Source: Aestuariivirga sp. (GTDB lineage Bacteria; Pseudomonadota; Alphaproteobacteria; Rhizobiales; Aestuariivirgaceae). Taken from it: a DNA stretch of 64,000 bases. This document shows, one piece after another, positions 44,178 to 55,080 of this stretch. The position numbers were made by a program, and so were the translations under genes. How positions within the stretch are numbered: the first letter of the stretch is position 1; the number at the start of each line of letters is the position of its first letter. The DNA lies in NCBI GenBank assembly GCA_030680855.1, contig JAUXUN010000070.1, positions 62,001 to 126,000 on the forward strand. Reading direction: 5' to 3'. Below the pieces are notes generated by a model that did no database searches, had not been told where the DNA came from, and saw only the letters and a program-made list of their open reading frames with translations.

Positions 44178-45719
44178 TCAGTTTGCCTGGCGGCGCAGGA
44201 AGGCCGGAATGGTCAACTGGTCATCGTCCAGATTGGGGTCAATATAGGTCTGTGGTTCAGGCGGAGCCTGGCGGGCCTGCTGCCTGGTGACCTGCACCTT
44301 TGGTTCGGAACGGACCGCCATGACCGGTTCGCGCGCCACGGGGGCGGGATCATCCCGGCGGCCCAGGCCGACATTTGCCAGGCGCTCGAACAGGCCCTTT
44401 TTCTTGCGGGCCGCATGCTCGGCAATATGCTCGATGCGGTTTTGCTGGGCGGCAATCTGCTTCTGCGCAATGGGCGGGAATTCTTCAATCGCGGGAATGC
44501 GCTGGCTGCGATTTTTTACTTGAGCCCTCGCTGCAACCTGCATGTCGTGCTCGTCGTCCATCTCTTCTTCAACAGCCGCCGGTTTTGGCGGAGCGGGCGC
44601 TTTGTTGGCAACCGGATTGGCCCGTGCCGCCATCGGCGCCGGCTTTACAACCTTCGGAATTGCCGTTTGCTGCTTGCCCGTGTAGCCGAAGGATGAGCCG
44701 GTGGCTTCCTGCATTTCACCCTCAGCTTCAGCCGGATCGGAACTTGTCAAAAATTCCTGGGCAAGGCCCGTGGCAACCACGGACACGCGCATGGTTCCTT
44801 CCAGTGAATCATCGAATGTGGCGCCCAGAATGATATTGGCTTCCGGATCCACTTCTTCACGGATACGCGTTGCCGCTTCATCCACTTCATAGAGAGTCAA
44901 GTCTGGTCCGCCCGAAATCGAAATCAGAAGGCCGCGCGCCCCGCGCATCGACACATCATCAAGCAGGGGATTGGAGATCGCGGCTTCGGCTGCCTCAATG
45001 GCGCGTTTTTCGCCGGTGGCCTCGCCGGTGCCCATCATCGCCCTACCCATTTCGCTCATGATGGCGCGAACGTCGGCGAAATCGAGATTGATCAGGCCTT
45101 CCTTGGTCATCAGTTCGGTGATCGAGGCAACGCCCGAATAAAGCACCTGGTCAGCCATGGCGAAGGCCGCGGCAAAGGTTGTCTTTTCATTGGCCACCCG
45201 GAACAGGTTCTGGTTCGGGATGACTATCAGCGTATCGACATATTGCGCGAGCTGCTCAATGCCGCGCTCAGCGGTTTGCAAGCGCCGCACTCCTTCAAAG
45301 TGGAAAGGCTTGGTCACCACGCCAACAGTCAGAATGCCCTGCTCTTTTGCGGCGCGCGCAATGACTGGCGCCGCACCCGTGCCAGTGCCGCCGCCCATGC
45401 CCGCCGTAATGAAGGCCATGTGGGCCCCGGCGAGATAATCCAGAATTTCAGGAAGCGCTTCCTCCGCCGCCGCCGCACCAATTTGCGGTTGTGAACCGGC
45501 CCCCAACCCTTGTGTGAGGGCTGTGCCCATCTGCACCCGGCGCGAGGCCGAATTCTGCAAAAGCGCCTGCGCATCCGTGTTAGCCACAACGAACTCGACG
45601 CCCTCAAGGCGGCTTTCAATCATGTTGTTGACGGCGTTGCCCCCAGCACCGCCGACCCCAAAAACCGTGATACGTGGCTTGAGTTCAGAAAGGTTAGGAA
45701 TGTTCAGATTGATTGTCAT
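44178..45719 (-). CDS. ftsZ: Cell division GTPase FtsZ
   Basis: Tubulin homologue that forms the Z ring. It has 513 residues from ATG 45719; the start [21 protein letters not shown] is canonical, whereas a longer frame upstream is not. The GTP-binding loop GMGGGTGTG is at 107-115 and the T7 loop ([13 protein letters not shown], about 209-221) is intact. A long Pro/Ala-rich linker (about 320-480) precedes the conserved C-terminal peptide [12 protein letters not shown] that binds FtsA and other partners. The gene has a 175-base upstream spacer with likely own promoter (see regulatory entry). It is last in the dcw cluster. Confidence 0.97.
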   Translation of the reverse strand: MTINLNIPNLSELKPRITVFGVGGAGGNAVNNMIESRLEGVEFVVANTDAQALLQNSASRRVQMGTALTQGLGAGSQPQIGAAAAEEALPEILDYLAGAHMAFITAGMGGGTGTGAAPVIARAAKEQGILTVGVVTKPFHFEGVRRLQTAERGIEQLAQYVDTLIVIPNQNLFRVANEKTTFAAAFAMADQVLYSGVASITELMTKEGLINLDFADVRAIMSEMGRAMMGTGEATGEKRAIEAAEAAISNPLLDDVSMRGARGLLISISGGPDLTLYEVDEAATRIREEVDPEANIILGATFDDSLEGTMRVSVVATGLAQEFLTSSDPAEAEGEMQEATGSSFGYTGKQQTAIPKVVKPAPMAARANPVANKAPAPPKPAAVEEEMDDEHDMQVAARAQVKNRSQRIPAIEEFPPIAQKQIAAQQNRIEHIAEHAARKKKGLFERLANVGLGRRDDPAPVAREPVMAVRSEPKVQVTRQQARQAPPEPQTYIDPNLDDDQLTIPAFLRRQAN

Positions 45720-45775
45720 GACTGCTTCCGGAGAGTTTTTCCCTGCCGTCATCTTTCTTACTCAAACAATAACAA

Positions 45776-45836
45776 ATGGTTAACGCCCGCTAACCAAGTC
45801 TCTCAATCTTGCTTAAAATATGCCTCAAAATGACTC
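45776..45836 (-). promoter_or_regulatory. Candidate control region of ftsZ
   Basis: The 175-base ftsA-ftsZ spacer (45720-45894) is the only real gap in the cluster. It contains the inverted repeat GGTTA-N8-TAACC (45778-45795), overlapping TTAACCAT (minus strand, 45783-45776), a CtrA-like half site, and a CcrM-type GACTC (45832-45836). These are the elements expected for cell-cycle control of ftsZ in alphaproteobacteria; binding is not shown. Confidence 0.4.
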
Positions 45837-45894
45837 AAAACGTTGCGAAAACCTTAAAACTTGAGCCCCCAGCGCCGAAATAAATTTTTTGGGC

Positions 45895-47220
45895 TCAGAA
45901 GCTGTCCGCGATCCAGCGCCCCACCCGCCGGACATAGCCCTGCTGGGCCCGGGCCAGGCTTTTTGCGGCCTGGGCCGGAAGAACGGAGTGCTTGTCCGGT
46001 TTCAGCCCATAGGAAAGGAGCCCAACGGCCACCGAAAATCCAGGATTTCGCCCGGCATCCGGCATTCCCGATACGGGTTTGGGCATGCCGAGACGAACCT
46101 GCCGGTCCAGCCACAGGCCTGCAACCTCCGCGACCCCAGTCAACTGGCTTGCACCGCCGGAGAGTACCACCCGCTGCCCGCCAAGATGCGCCACTGAGCA
46201 GGTGTTCAGGCGATCCGCCACAAGTTCGAAAATTTCGTCGATACGCGGCCGGATGATGCCCGTCAGCATGGCGCGCGGAACTTTTTGCACGGTGTCAACG
46301 CCACGCTCGCCCAGCAAGGGCACCGACAGCAGCTCGCGCTCGTCAGCACTGGTGGGAAGGGCGCTGCCCCACAGGGTTTTCATCCGCTCCGCATGGGCAA
46401 TCGAGGTTGACATGCCGCGCGCGATGTCATTGGTGACATGCATGCCGCCCACCGGAACGTTGTCCGCAAAAACCAGGCTTCCCTCATGGAATATGCCGAT
46501 GCTGGTGGTGGCACCGCCCATTTCAATGAGAGTGCTGCCCAGCACCGTTTCATCTTCCGCCATGACTGACTTGCCCGCCGCATAGGGCGCAATGACATAG
46601 CCCGTCACCGAAAGATGGGCCCGTTCGATGGCAAGCGCCAGGTTTCGCAAATGGGCGGTGTCGGCCGAGACAACGCCCAACTCAATGCTCAGGTTTTCAC
46701 CATGCATTCCAAGCGGCGCCGAAATGCCCTTGACGTCATCAAGCTGATACTGGATCGGCGCCAGATGCAACACCGTGCGCCGCGATGGATGGATCTGCGC
46801 CACCGCCGATGCAATGACCGTATCGACATCGCGCGGGCTCACGCCATTTCCCTCAAGTACAATCTGACCGATGTAACGGGTCGATTGCGGGCGCCCGCCC
46901 GACACATTCACATAGACTTCGGAAATTGTCTGCTGCGCCATGCGCTCCGCCGCATCGACGCTGAGGCGGATGGCGCGCTCCGCTTCATCTACATCAACCA
47001 CGGAACCATTGCGCACGCCGCGCGAAACCTGGTGTCCAAGGCCAAGAATTTTCAGGGACTTCTGTTCGGAAGCACCCGGCATTTTATGCTTGGCCGGCAG
47101 GGTTTCGCCGATCAGGCAGGAAATCTTGGATGAGCCGATGTCCAACGCCGCAACTATGCTGCGTCGGTCAGAAACCGGCCCCCGCCCCGTTGATTTTCCA
47201 TGCAATTGCACCACCGTCAT
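45895..47220 (-). CDS. ftsA: Cell division protein FtsA
   Basis: Actin-like ATPase that tethers FtsZ to the membrane and recruits later division proteins; 441 residues. The ATPase motifs are ALDIGSSKISCLIGE (about 25-39), IEMGGATTSIGIFHEG (about 233-248) and VVLSGGASQLTGV. The extreme C-terminus (YVRRVGRWIADSF) is the amphipathic membrane-targeting helix. A roughly 20-residue N-terminal extension precedes the core, as in rhizobial FtsA. It lies 21 bases after ftsQ and 175 bases before ftsZ. Confidence 0.95.
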   Translation of the reverse strand: MTVVQLHGKSTGRGPVSDRRSIVAALDIGSSKISCLIGETLPAKHKMPGASEQKSLKILGLGHQVSRGVRNGSVVDVDEAERAIRLSVDAAERMAQQTISEVYVNVSGGRPQSTRYIGQIVLEGNGVSPRDVDTVIASAVAQIHPSRRTVLHLAPIQYQLDDVKGISAPLGMHGENLSIELGVVSADTAHLRNLALAIERAHLSVTGYVIAPYAAGKSVMAEDETVLGSTLIEMGGATTSIGIFHEGSLVFADNVPVGGMHVTNDIARGMSTSIAHAERMKTLWGSALPTSADERELLSVPLLGERGVDTVQKVPRAMLTGIIRPRIDEIFELVADRLNTCSVAHLGGQRVVLSGGASQLTGVAEVAGLWLDRQVRLGMPKPVSGMPDAGRNPGFSVAVGLLSYGLKPDKHSVLPAQAAKSLARAQQGYVRRVGRWIADSF

Positions 47221-47241
47221 TACCCAGCACTTCCCGACCTG

Positions 47242-48087
47242 TTATTCGCTCTGGCTCAGCTTGACCTTCGCCTTCTCTGCGGTGGTTTCTTCAATCCTGG
47301 CAATCGCCACGATCACCCGGCCCGGGAAGCGCAAATCCACGCTTTTCACGCCCTTCGAAAGCAAATGTTGGCTTGCATCAAGCGCCACAACTCGGGCCAG
47401 TGCCGCCTCCACATCCTTCTCGGGCAACAGGACGGTGACGCCGTTGTCGAGATAAAGATTCCACCGGCGCTGTCCTACCCGGGCAGCACCGCGTATTTTC
47501 GATGATAGGTCAGGAGAAACTTCCAGTTGGTTAACAAGTCCTGCCACCTCAAACTGCGCGCCTTCGCCTGTTACCAGGGGAAGTGCCGGCAGTTTGCCCG
47601 GCGTCACATTGCTCATGGCCGAACCGGAGCGGTCAATCACGTAATAGGCGCCGGCCCGCTGCCACACCGCAAAGGGAACCCGTTCCTCCACGGAAATTTC
47701 AAGCTGGTTGGGAAACGAGCGTTGCACTGCGGCAGTCGCCACCCAATCGAGATTTTGAAGAAGCGACTTGGCATTTTCCGCGTCAAAGCCAATCAGGCTT
47801 CCACCGGGTTTGATCCCGAGAGCCGTAAGAAGCATCTCCGGTTCCTGGTGAACCAGCCCCGTTATCCGAATATCATCGGCAGCCCAGCCGATGAGGCTCG
47901 ACAGTTTGCCCGGCACTTTTGCCCACGGGCTGCCGTCATAATTGAGATAGCCCCCTAGAATAATGCTGTGCAGAATTGTCATGCCGAGAAACAGCACAGC
48001 GCTCGCCCGCACCGCCATGCGAACCCGCCTGCTCTGCCCAAGCTCCAGGAAGCCCGCGCGCTGGCCGCACCCATAAACCCGTGTCAT
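47242..48087 (-). CDS. ftsQ: Cell division protein FtsQ
   Basis: Bitopic divisome protein that links cytoplasmic and periplasmic stages. It has 281 residues from ATG 48087, which overlaps the ddl stop in ATGA; a longer start at 48117 would overlap ddl by 34 bases. One transmembrane helix (about 26-46, AVLFLGMTILHSIILGGYL), a POTRA domain beginning DIRITGLVHQEPEMLLTALGI, and the C-terminal beta domain with YVIDRSGSAMS. Order and length are normal. Confidence 0.93.
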   Translation of the reverse strand: MTRVYGCGQRAGFLELGQSRRVRMAVRASAVLFLGMTILHSIILGGYLNYDGSPWAKVPGKLSSLIGWAADDIRITGLVHQEPEMLLTALGIKPGGSLIGFDAENAKSLLQNLDWVATAAVQRSFPNQLEISVEERVPFAVWQRAGAYYVIDRSGSAMSNVTPGKLPALPLVTGEGAQFEVAGLVNQLEVSPDLSSKIRGAARVGQRRWNLYLDNGVTVLLPEKDVEAALARVVALDASQHLLSKGVKSVDLRFPGRVIVAIARIEETTAEKAKVKLSQSE

Positions 48088-49025
48088 CGGTTGATTGATG
48101 CGTCGTTGACCATCCATGTCACCAACTCCTCATAAGAATGCCCGGAATGGGCCGCGAGTTCGGGAACCAAAGAGGTTCCCGTCATCCCCGGCTGGGTGTT
48201 GATTTCCAGCAGGATCAACTCGCCCGCTGGCCCGTGCGTATCGTCATAACGGAAATCCGCGCGGCTGACGCCGCGGCAGCCCAGCGCCCGATGGGCCAAA
48301 AGGGAATATTGCTGGCATTTCCGGTAAACGTCCTTGGGAATGTCCGCCGGCAAAATATGCTGGGACCCGCCGGGAGAATACTTTGCGCGGTAATCGTAAA
48401 AGCCCACCTTGGAGATGATATCGATGACGCCAAGGGCCACATCGCCCATCACGGCGCAAGTGAGCTCCCGTCCCGGAACAAACCGTTCTGCCATTACGTG
48501 GGAGCCAAACAGTTTGCGTTCCTCCAGAATGATCGCGGCAGGGCCATTGGATTGCTCGGTGACAATATGAACCCCGACGCTTGAACCTTCACTGACGGGC
48601 TTCAGCACGTAAGGCAGCGCCATGGGATGCTGGGCTGCAGCCACTTCGATTTCCACCAGCACGCTTTCCGCTACCGGAATGCCCGCTTCATGGAACAGGT
48701 GCTTCGATTTTTCCTTGTGCATCGACAGGGACGAGGCCAGGACACCGGAATGCGTGTAGGGAATTTGCAGCGTTTCCAGCAGCGCGGCAGCACATCCATC
48801 CTCGCCCCATTTTCCATGGAGCGCATTGAACGCCACATCGGGCCGCAAATCCTGCAGAACAGGAAAAATCGTTTCGCGCTGCACATCTACTGGAGTGACA
48901 TTGAATCCGGCCCGGCGCAGTGCGGCAGCGCAGCCCTCGCCCGAAGAAAGGCTAACCTCCCGCTCAGCCGACCAGCCGCCCATCAGGACGGCAACATTGG
49001 TATCCCTAGGATTACGCTTGGTCAT
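48084..49025 (-). CDS. ddl: D-alanine-D-alanine ligase
   Basis: Makes the D-Ala-D-Ala dipeptide added by MurF. It has 313 residues; ATP-grasp fold. Visible: [19 protein letters not shown] (residues about 11-29), [12 protein letters not shown] (about 74-85), VKP near the ATP-binding lysine ([17 protein letters not shown]), [11 protein letters not shown] and [20 protein letters not shown], which carries the Mg-binding Glu/Asn. The ATG at 49025 overlaps the murB stop (ATGA); the stop overlaps the ftsQ start. Confidence 0.95.
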   Translation of the reverse strand: MTKRNPRDTNVAVLMGGWSAEREVSLSSGEGCAAALRRAGFNVTPVDVQRETIFPVLQDLRPDVAFNALHGKWGEDGCAAALLETLQIPYTHSGVLASSLSMHKEKSKHLFHEAGIPVAESVLVEIEVAAAQHPMALPYVLKPVSEGSSVGVHIVTEQSNGPAAIILEERKLFGSHVMAERFVPGRELTCAVMGDVALGVIDIISKVGFYDYRAKYSPGGSQHILPADIPKDVYRKCQQYSLLAHRALGCRGVSRADFRYDDTHGPAGELILLEINTQPGMTGTSLVPELAAHSGHSYEELVTWMVNDASINR

Positions 49026-49948
49026 GCGGCACCTGCCGGAATGCCGATGCGCTTGATCTCCCAATCAAGCTCAATGCCGGAATTTGCTTTCACGCGGGCG
49101 CGGATTGTTTCGCCAAGCTCTTCAATCTGTGTAGCGGTTGCGCCACCTTCATTGATCAGGAAATTGCAGTGAAGCTCCGAAACCTTGGCGGGGCCGATGG
49201 CAAAACCACGCAAGCCCGCCTTGTCGATCAGTTGCCAGGATTTGTTGCCCGGCGGATTTTTGAACGTCGAGCCGCCGGTGCGGCTCTTGATCGGCTGGGT
49301 TGCTTCGCGGCTATCAGTAACCTTGTTCATGGCTGCCAAAATGTCATCCTGCTGTCCCGCGCGCCCCTGCAACAGGGCCCCGGTGAAAATCAAATCCTCC
49401 GCAGCACCACAGTACCGGTAGGAATATTTCATGTCCGCATTTGACAGCACGTGTATGTTTCCCTCCCGGTCCACCGCGCGCGCCTCGATGAGAACGTCCT
49501 TTGTTTCGCCACCATAGGCCCCGCCATTCATCCGCAACGCGCCGCCTATGGTGCCGGGGATACCTCTCAGAAAGGTTAACCCGTCAATGCTGTTATCGTA
49601 GGCAAAGCGCGCCGCGCGCGCGTCCGGCACGGCAGTTCCCACGCGCACACGATTGTCCGGCTCGGCCTTGATGTCGGAAAAGCCGCGGCCAAGGCGAATG
49701 ACAACGCCCGGAACCCCGCCATCCCGCACAAGCAAATTTGAACCGACGCCGATGACGTAAACCGGAATGTCCTTCGCCACGCCGCGCAGGAAATCCGCAA
49801 GGTCAGCCTCGTCCTGTGGCGTAAACAAAACCTCTGCCGGCCCGCCAACGCGAAACCAGGTCAGGTCCGCAAGCGGCGCATTGGCTTCAAGCCGTCCCCG
49901 CACAGCAGGCAGCCTTATAACCAGCGCCTCGCCATCCAGTTTCGGCAT
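49022..49948 (-). CDS. murB: UDP-N-acetylmuramate dehydrogenase MurB
   Basis: FAD- and NADPH-dependent enzyme that reduces UDP-GlcNAc-enolpyruvate to UDP-MurNAc; 308 residues. [13 protein letters not shown] (about 28-40), the FAD-binding [41 protein letters not shown] and, near the end, [19 protein letters not shown] are all family motifs. It lacks an obvious extra C-terminal loop and looks like the type II form. The start overlaps the murC stop (TAATG) and the stop overlaps ddl. Confidence 0.96.
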   Translation of the reverse strand: MPKLDGEALVIRLPAVRGRLEANAPLADLTWFRVGGPAEVLFTPQDEADLADFLRGVAKDIPVYVIGVGSNLLVRDGGVPGVVIRLGRGFSDIKAEPDNRVRVGTAVPDARAARFAYDNSIDGLTFLRGIPGTIGGALRMNGGAYGGETKDVLIEARAVDREGNIHVLSNADMKYSYRYCGAAEDLIFTGALLQGRAGQQDDILAAMNKVTDSREATQPIKSRTGGSTFKNPPGNKSWQLIDKAGLRGFAIGPAKVSELHCNFLINEGGATATQIEELGETIRARVKANSGIELDWEIKRIGIPAGAA

Positions 49949-51366
49949 TACGCGGATCCCTTGCCGTCAAGGGCCGCCAACTGGCCGGGCAACGCATAGG
50001 CCCACTGGCTGATCGTGCCGGCGCCCAGGCAAACCACAATGTCGCCGGAGGCCGCCTGCTCACGCACCAAGGGGGCCAGCTCTTCCGGCCGCTCGATGGT
50101 GTAAACCGAACGATGGCCGCGCCCATGCAGTCCTTCAGCGAGGTGCTTATGCGTTGCGCCTTCAATGGGGCTTTCGCCGGCGGCATAGACCGGCGCCAGA
50201 ACAACCGAATCCGCATCGTTAAAACAGGCGCAGAATTCATTGAATAGACTCGACAATCGCGTGAAGCGATGGGGCTGCATTACGGCAATGACTTTCCCCT
50301 TCGTCACTTTCCGCGCCGCACTTAACACCGCGGCGATTTCAACCGGATGATGACCATAGTCATCAAACACCGTAACGCCATTATGCTCGCCGGTAAGCGT
50401 AAAGCGCCGCTTGACCCCGGCAAAGCTCTTCAGGCCATTGCGGATATTGTCGTCACTCAGGCCAAGCTCATGGGCCACGGCCACGGCTGCGGTGGAATTC
50501 AGCGCATTGTGGTCACCCGGCATTTGCAGCTCAAGGCCAGCGATATCCTGCGTCGCTCCGGTAAGCCGGTCGGTGATGCGCACCGCAAATTTTGTCACCG
50601 CATTTTCGTAGGCAAGATCGATCAGGCGGAAGTCCGCCTGCGGGCTGAAACCATAAGTTACCACGCGGCGGTCATTGACCCGGCCAATCAGTTCCTGGAC
50701 CATGGGATGGTCAATGCACATCACGGCAAAGCCATAGAAGGGAATGTTCTCGACAAAGGCCAGATAGGCTTCCTTGGCTTTTTCAAAACTGCCGTAATGA
50801 TCGAGATGCTCAGGATCGATATTGGTGACAATCACCACATCCGCCGGAAGCTTGACAAAGGTGCCGTCGGACTCATCCGACTCCACTACCATCCAGTCGC
50901 CCTTGCCGAGCCGGGCGTTGGTGCCATAGGCGTTGATGATGCCGCCGTTGATCACCGTCGGATCAAATCCACCCGCGTCAAGCAGTGCCGCGACAATGGA
51001 TGTCGTCGTGGTCTTGCCATGGGTGCCGCCCACCGCAACGCAGGATTTGAAGCGCATGAGTTCCGCCAGCATTTCGGCCCGGCGTACGATCGGCAGATAG
51101 CGGGCCCGCGCCTCGACAAGCTCCGGATTGTCCGGCATCACCGCCGATGAAACAACGACAACCTGTGCCGTGCCGATATTGGCCGCCTGGTGGCCAATGA
51201 GAACCTCAATGCCGTTTTTTCGCAGCCGCGCCACATTATAATTATCGCTGAGGTCCGAACCCTGCACCTTGTAGCCAAGCGTTGCCATCACTTCGGCAAT
51301 CCCGCTCATGCCAATGCCCCCGATGCCGATGAAATGGATGGGGCCAACGTCGCGCGGCAGTTTCAT
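49948..51366 (-). CDS. murC: UDP-N-acetylmuramate-L-alanine ligase MurC
   Basis: First amino-acid ligase of the stem peptide; adds L-Ala to UDP-MurNAc. It has 472 residues. [15 protein letters not shown] (about 12-26) is the UDP-substrate loop; [14 protein letters not shown] (about 115-128) is the ATP P-loop; [16 protein letters not shown] and [14 protein letters not shown] are the C-terminal ligase signatures. It overlaps murG (ATGA) and murB (TAATG). Confidence 0.97.
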   Translation of the reverse strand: MKLPRDVGPIHFIGIGGIGMSGIAEVMATLGYKVQGSDLSDNYNVARLRKNGIEVLIGHQAANIGTAQVVVVSSAVMPDNPELVEARARYLPIVRRAEMLAELMRFKSCVAVGGTHGKTTTTSIVAALLDAGGFDPTVINGGIINAYGTNARLGKGDWMVVESDESDGTFVKLPADVVIVTNIDPEHLDHYGSFEKAKEAYLAFVENIPFYGFAVMCIDHPMVQELIGRVNDRRVVTYGFSPQADFRLIDLAYENAVTKFAVRITDRLTGATQDIAGLELQMPGDHNALNSTAAVAVAHELGLSDDNIRNGLKSFAGVKRRFTLTGEHNGVTVFDDYGHHPVEIAAVLSAARKVTKGKVIAVMQPHRFTRLSSLFNEFCACFNDADSVVLAPVYAAGESPIEGATHKHLAEGLHGRGHRSVYTIERPEELAPLVREQAASGDIVVCLGAGTISQWAYALPGQLAALDGKGSA

Positions 51367-52499
51367 GACTTCGTCTTCTCCAGTTTCGCTTTTGCGGAAT
51401 TGACCGCAAGCCGGTTTGTCAAATCTGCCAACCGCTGGGCAGCATCTGGTCTTCCGTGGTCAAGCGCTGCCTTGGCGGCAGCCCGCAATTCCCCCTCCTC
51501 ATAGCGCAATCGCGTCAAAAATGCGGCAAACTCGCCTGGAACAAGATCCGCCTGCGACTTGATCCAGCCTGCCCCCGCCTGGGCAAAGCTTTCCGCATTG
51601 CGCAATTGGTCATTATCAAGGGCATGGGGCAAGGGCACCATAATGGCGGGCCTGCCGATGACCCCGAGTTCGGCAATGGTCGAAGCCCCGGACCGGCAGA
51701 TCACCAGGTGCGCGTTTGCAATCCGAAGTGGCATGTCCATGAAGAAGGAGCGCAAATCAAACCGGAAATTGAGCGACTCATAGACTGCCTTGACCGCTTC
51801 CATGTCTTCCGGGCGGCATTGCTGGGTGAGGCGCAAATTCTTGAGAATGGCCCGCGGCATTTCCGCCAAGACCTTGGGCATGAACTCCGCGAAGAAGCGG
51901 GCCCCCTGGCTGCCACCAAACACCAGCAGGTTAAAGGTCTGGTCCGCACCGGTGGCGGGATAGGGCGAGGCCCGCTCGGCCATCACCAGGGCCCGCACCG
52001 GATTGCCGGTCACCACCAGCTTTGCCTTGGCCTGCTCCGGAAGCTTCGCCAGTTTTGGAAATGATGAGGCAACCGCGTCGACAAAGCGCGAGAGGAACCG
52101 GTTGGCCCGGCCCATCACCGCATTCTGGTCATGTACACAGGTTGCAATGCCGAGCTGCGACGCGGCGATGATTGGCGGGAACGACGGATAGCCGCCAAAA
52201 CCTACGACCACTTCCGGCTGCAGCCTTTTCAAGATGGTCTTTGCCTGCTGCACGCCGCGGAACAGTCGGAACAGGCGCCCCGGCAGCAGCCACGGCTTGG
52301 ACAGCGAAATTGTCGTCGAGGGAACAATATGGGTTTCGATGGCTGGAAAGGCCTTGCCGTAGTCGGCCACGCGCTCATCGGTGATCAGGTGGATGAGAAA
52401 GCCGCGCGCCACAAGTTCTTCCGCCAGCGCCTGGGCGGGAAACAAATGCCCACCCGTTCCGCCCGCCGCCAGAACCACAACGCCGCGCCTAATTTCCAC
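51363..52499 (-). CDS. murG: Lipid II glycosyltransferase MurG
   Basis: Membrane-associated transferase that adds GlcNAc to lipid I to give lipid II; about 378 residues. [20 protein letters not shown] is the first glycine loop, [12 protein letters not shown] and [12 protein letters not shown] lie in the N domain, [15 protein letters not shown] and [11 protein letters not shown] are the UDP-GlcNAc-binding motifs of the C domain. Start: GTG 52499 has GAGG at normal spacing; GTG 52511 is an alternative with no ribosome-binding site. It overlaps murC by four bases. Confidence 0.95.
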   Translation of the reverse strand: MEIRRGVVVLAAGGTGGHLFPAQALAEELVARGFLIHLITDERVADYGKAFPAIETHIVPSTTISLSKPWLLPGRLFRLFRGVQQAKTILKRLQPEVVVGFGGYPSFPPIIAASQLGIATCVHDQNAVMGRANRFLSRFVDAVASSFPKLAKLPEQAKAKLVVTGNPVRALVMAERASPYPATGADQTFNLLVFGGSQGARFFAEFMPKVLAEMPRAILKNLRLTQQCRPEDMEAVKAVYESLNFRFDLRSFFMDMPLRIANAHLVICRSGASTIAELGVIGRPAIMVPLPHALDNDQLRNAESFAQAGAGWIKSQADLVPGEFAAFLTRLRYEEGELRAAAKAALDHGRPDAAQRLADLTNRLAVNSAKAKLEKTKS

Positions 52500-52525
52500 C
52501 AAACACCTCACTCATCGACTCAAAC

Positions 52526-53671
52526 TCATGTTGTCACGGGTTGCCATGTGGTTGAGGCGAGCGAGACATGCGGCTGCCTGCGGCTGAAAGCCAAAACCAT
52601 GCCCATGGCAAAGGCAACGCCGATGAGCGACGATCCGCCATAGGAGATGAGCGGCAGTGTCATACCCTTCGCCGGCAGCAGGGAGACATTTACCCCCATG
52701 TTGATGACGGCCTGCAAACCGAAAATAATTCCCAAGCCGCTCAGGGCGAGGGCCGGGAAGGGGTCAGGCTCGATTTTCGCCCGTTGCAGGATGCGCATGA
52801 CGACAAAGGCAAAAAGCAGCATCAGGCCGATGCAGGCAATCAAGCCGAATTCTTCGCCGACCACAGCAAAGGTAAAATCCGAGTGCGCGTCCGGGAGAAT
52901 TTGCTTGGCCTGGCCACCGCCCGGACCCGTGCCCAGCAAGCCGCCATTGTAGAATGCAGTAATTGCCGTATCGACCTGGAAAGTGTCGCCCTTGTCGGGA
53001 TTCAAGAACCGGTCAATGCGCGAACTCACATGCGGAACCAATGCATAGGCCGCCATCACGCCCGAGGCGCAGAGCCCTGCAAGGCCCAGAACCAGAATCC
53101 ATGGGATTCCATAAATCAGCAGCATGGTGCCAAACGTCAGCACCACCAGCGCCGTTTGGCCGAAATCGGGTTGCACAACGAGCAGGCCCACAAAAATTGC
53201 GAAAATCATGTAGGCGATGACATGCCCCGGCATGTCCGGCCGTTTCGTGTGTTCCGCCAGGAACCACGCGGCAATTACCACGAAGCTGGGCTTGGCCAAT
53301 TCCGAAGGCTGCAAGCCAATGGGGCCAAAATTGATCCAGCGATGGGCTCCCTTGATCTCAGGGCCCCAGAAAAGCGCGGCAACCATCAGGCCAAGGGATA
53401 GGGCGAGCATGAGAAAAGCGGCGCGCCGCGCCTGCCTGGGTTCAAGGAGCGAAACTGAAATTAGCAAGACCATGGCGGGTAAGAGAAAGGCCAGCTGGAA
53501 TTTGAAGAAATGGAAAGTATTGAGGCCAATGCGCTCCGCCACCGGCGGGCTGGCGGCCATGCTGATCAGAACGCCAATGGCCATTAGGAGCAGCACCGCA
53601 GACAGCAGGGGCCTGTCAACCGTGAACCACCAGCGCGCAAAGACTCCACGGTCACTTCGCGATACGAGCAT
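52526..53671 (-). CDS. ftsW: Peptidoglycan polymerase FtsW
   Basis: SEDS-family glycosyltransferase that polymerises septal peptidoglycan with FtsI. It has 381 residues and about ten transmembrane segments. GPEIKGAHRWINFGPIGLQPSELAKPSFV is the SEDS signature; the glycine-rich PGGGQAKQILPDAHSDFTFAVVGEEFG and SYGGSSLIGVAFAMG lie in the later helices. The start overlaps the murD stop by one base (TGATG). Confidence 0.96.
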   Translation of the reverse strand: MLVSRSDRGVFARWWFTVDRPLLSAVLLLMAIGVLISMAASPPVAERIGLNTFHFFKFQLAFLLPAMVLLISVSLLEPRQARRAAFLMLALSLGLMVAALFWGPEIKGAHRWINFGPIGLQPSELAKPSFVVIAAWFLAEHTKRPDMPGHVIAYMIFAIFVGLLVVQPDFGQTALVVLTFGTMLLIYGIPWILVLGLAGLCASGVMAAYALVPHVSSRIDRFLNPDKGDTFQVDTAITAFYNGGLLGTGPGGGQAKQILPDAHSDFTFAVVGEEFGLIACIGLMLLFAFVVMRILQRAKIEPDPFPALALSGLGIIFGLQAVINMGVNVSLLPAKGMTLPLISYGGSSLIGVAFAMGMVLAFSRRQPHVSLASTTWQPVTT

Positions 53672-55074
53672 CAGGAGCCTCCCTTTATGGTCATGACAAC
53701 GCCTGGCAATTCGGAAACAAGTTTCACGAAGGCATCGCCGCGGATTTCAAAATTGCGGTAATGGTCAAACGAAGAGCAGGCCGGCGACAGCAAAACCACC
53801 GCATCCGCCAGCCCGGAGTTCACCGCATCACGCGCCGCGGCGACGACCGCCTTGTCGAGCGTGCCGCATATTTCGAAGGGCACTTTGCCGGCCAGCACCT
53901 GCGAAAATTCATCCGCCGCCTCGCCAATCAAATAGGCCTTCTCAATGCGCGGGAAAAACGGCGTGAGCGGTGTGATGCCGCCCGCCTTGGCAATGCCGCC
54001 GGCAATCCAGAAGATATTCTCGAAGGAGGCCAGCGCCTTTGCCGCCGCATCGGCATTGGTGCCTTTCGAATCGTTGATGAAAGGCACATATCCGAGTAGG
54101 CCAATTTCCTGCATGCGGTGCGCAAGGCCGGGAAAACTCGTCATGGCGCTTCTGATCTCGGCAACGCTCAGGCCGAAGGCCCGCGCCGCGCCATAGGCCA
54201 TGCAGGCATTCTGCCAGTTATGCGCACCCTTGAGAGCGGGCATCGGGCGGAGATCAATCCGCGCCGCTTCGCTGCCGTTCTGCCACTCGCGGAGAATGCC
54301 GCCCACCGCCGAAATGCCATCTTCCATTTCATGAAGAACGGAAACCGCCCGCACCTTGGCGCCAGCCTTGATACCTGTGGCGATGTCGGCGCACCACTCG
54401 TCATCAACACCAATCAGCGCCGTATCATTCTCATCCTGCTTCAGGAACATCCGGGCCTTGATCGCCACGTAGTTTTCCATATTGCCATGACGGTCTAGAT
54501 GGTCAGGCGTGAGGTTCGTCAAAATGCCGATATCCGGCTTCAGTCCAGGCATTAAATCAATCTGAAAGGAGGAAAGCTCAAGCACATAGATGCGGTCCTG
54601 CGCCGGCGGCCGCATCAGGAACACGGCGGTGCCAATGTTTCCGCCCACATCAACATCGCGGCCCAAGGCCTGAAAGATATGGCCGATCAGGGCCGTAGTG
54701 GTGGATTTGCCATTGGTTCCCGTAACGGCAACGATGCGCGCGCCTGTGCCCGCCACTTCCCGCTGGAACACTTCCGTGTCGCCAATGATTTCAATGCCCG
54801 CAGCCCTCGCTTTGGCGACTGCCCAGTGCGGCGCCGGATGGGTGAGCGGCACACCAGGACTCAGGATCAAACTGTCAAGCGTGGCAAAATCAACGTCATG
54901 CAAATCCAAAACGCAAAGCTTTGCGTCCTTCGCCGCCGTCACTGCCGCCTCCGAGTCATCCCAGGCAAGAACGTCTGCCCCACCCAGCCGCAGGGCTTCG
55001 GCGCAGGCCTGGCCCGACCGCGCCAGGCCGAAGAGCGCCACTTTCCTGTTTTTGAATGAGTGGGCGGGAAACAC
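53671..55074 (-). CDS. murD: UDP-MurNAc-L-alanine-D-glutamate ligase MurD
   Basis: Adds D-Glu to UDP-MurNAc-L-Ala; 467 residues. FGLARSGQACAEAL (about 14-28) is the uracil/UDP loop; VTGTNGKSTTTALIGHI is the ATP P-loop, and VPFINDSKGTNADAAAKAL and LLSPACSSFDHYRNFEIRG are the C-terminal motifs. It sits between mraY (6-base gap) and ftsW (1-base overlap). Confidence 0.97.
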   Translation of the reverse strand: MFPAHSFKNRKVALFGLARSGQACAEALRLGGADVLAWDDSEAAVTAAKDAKLCVLDLHDVDFATLDSLILSPGVPLTHPAPHWAVAKARAAGIEIIGDTEVFQREVAGTGARIVAVTGTNGKSTTTALIGHIFQALGRDVDVGGNIGTAVFLMRPPAQDRIYVLELSSFQIDLMPGLKPDIGILTNLTPDHLDRHGNMENYVAIKARMFLKQDENDTALIGVDDEWCADIATGIKAGAKVRAVSVLHEMEDGISAVGGILREWQNGSEAARIDLRPMPALKGAHNWQNACMAYGAARAFGLSVAEIRSAMTSFPGLAHRMQEIGLLGYVPFINDSKGTNADAAAKALASFENIFWIAGGIAKAGGITPLTPFFPRIEKAYLIGEAADEFSQVLAGKVPFEICGTLDKAVVAAARDAVNSGLADAVVLLSPACSSFDHYRNFEIRGDAFVKLVSELPGVVMTIKGGS

Positions 55075-55080
55075 TAATGC

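Noticed and set aside
52500-52511. GTG 52511 as the murG start
   Set aside because: No ribosome-binding site upstream; GTG 52499 has GAGG at a normal distance and gives a normal N-terminus.
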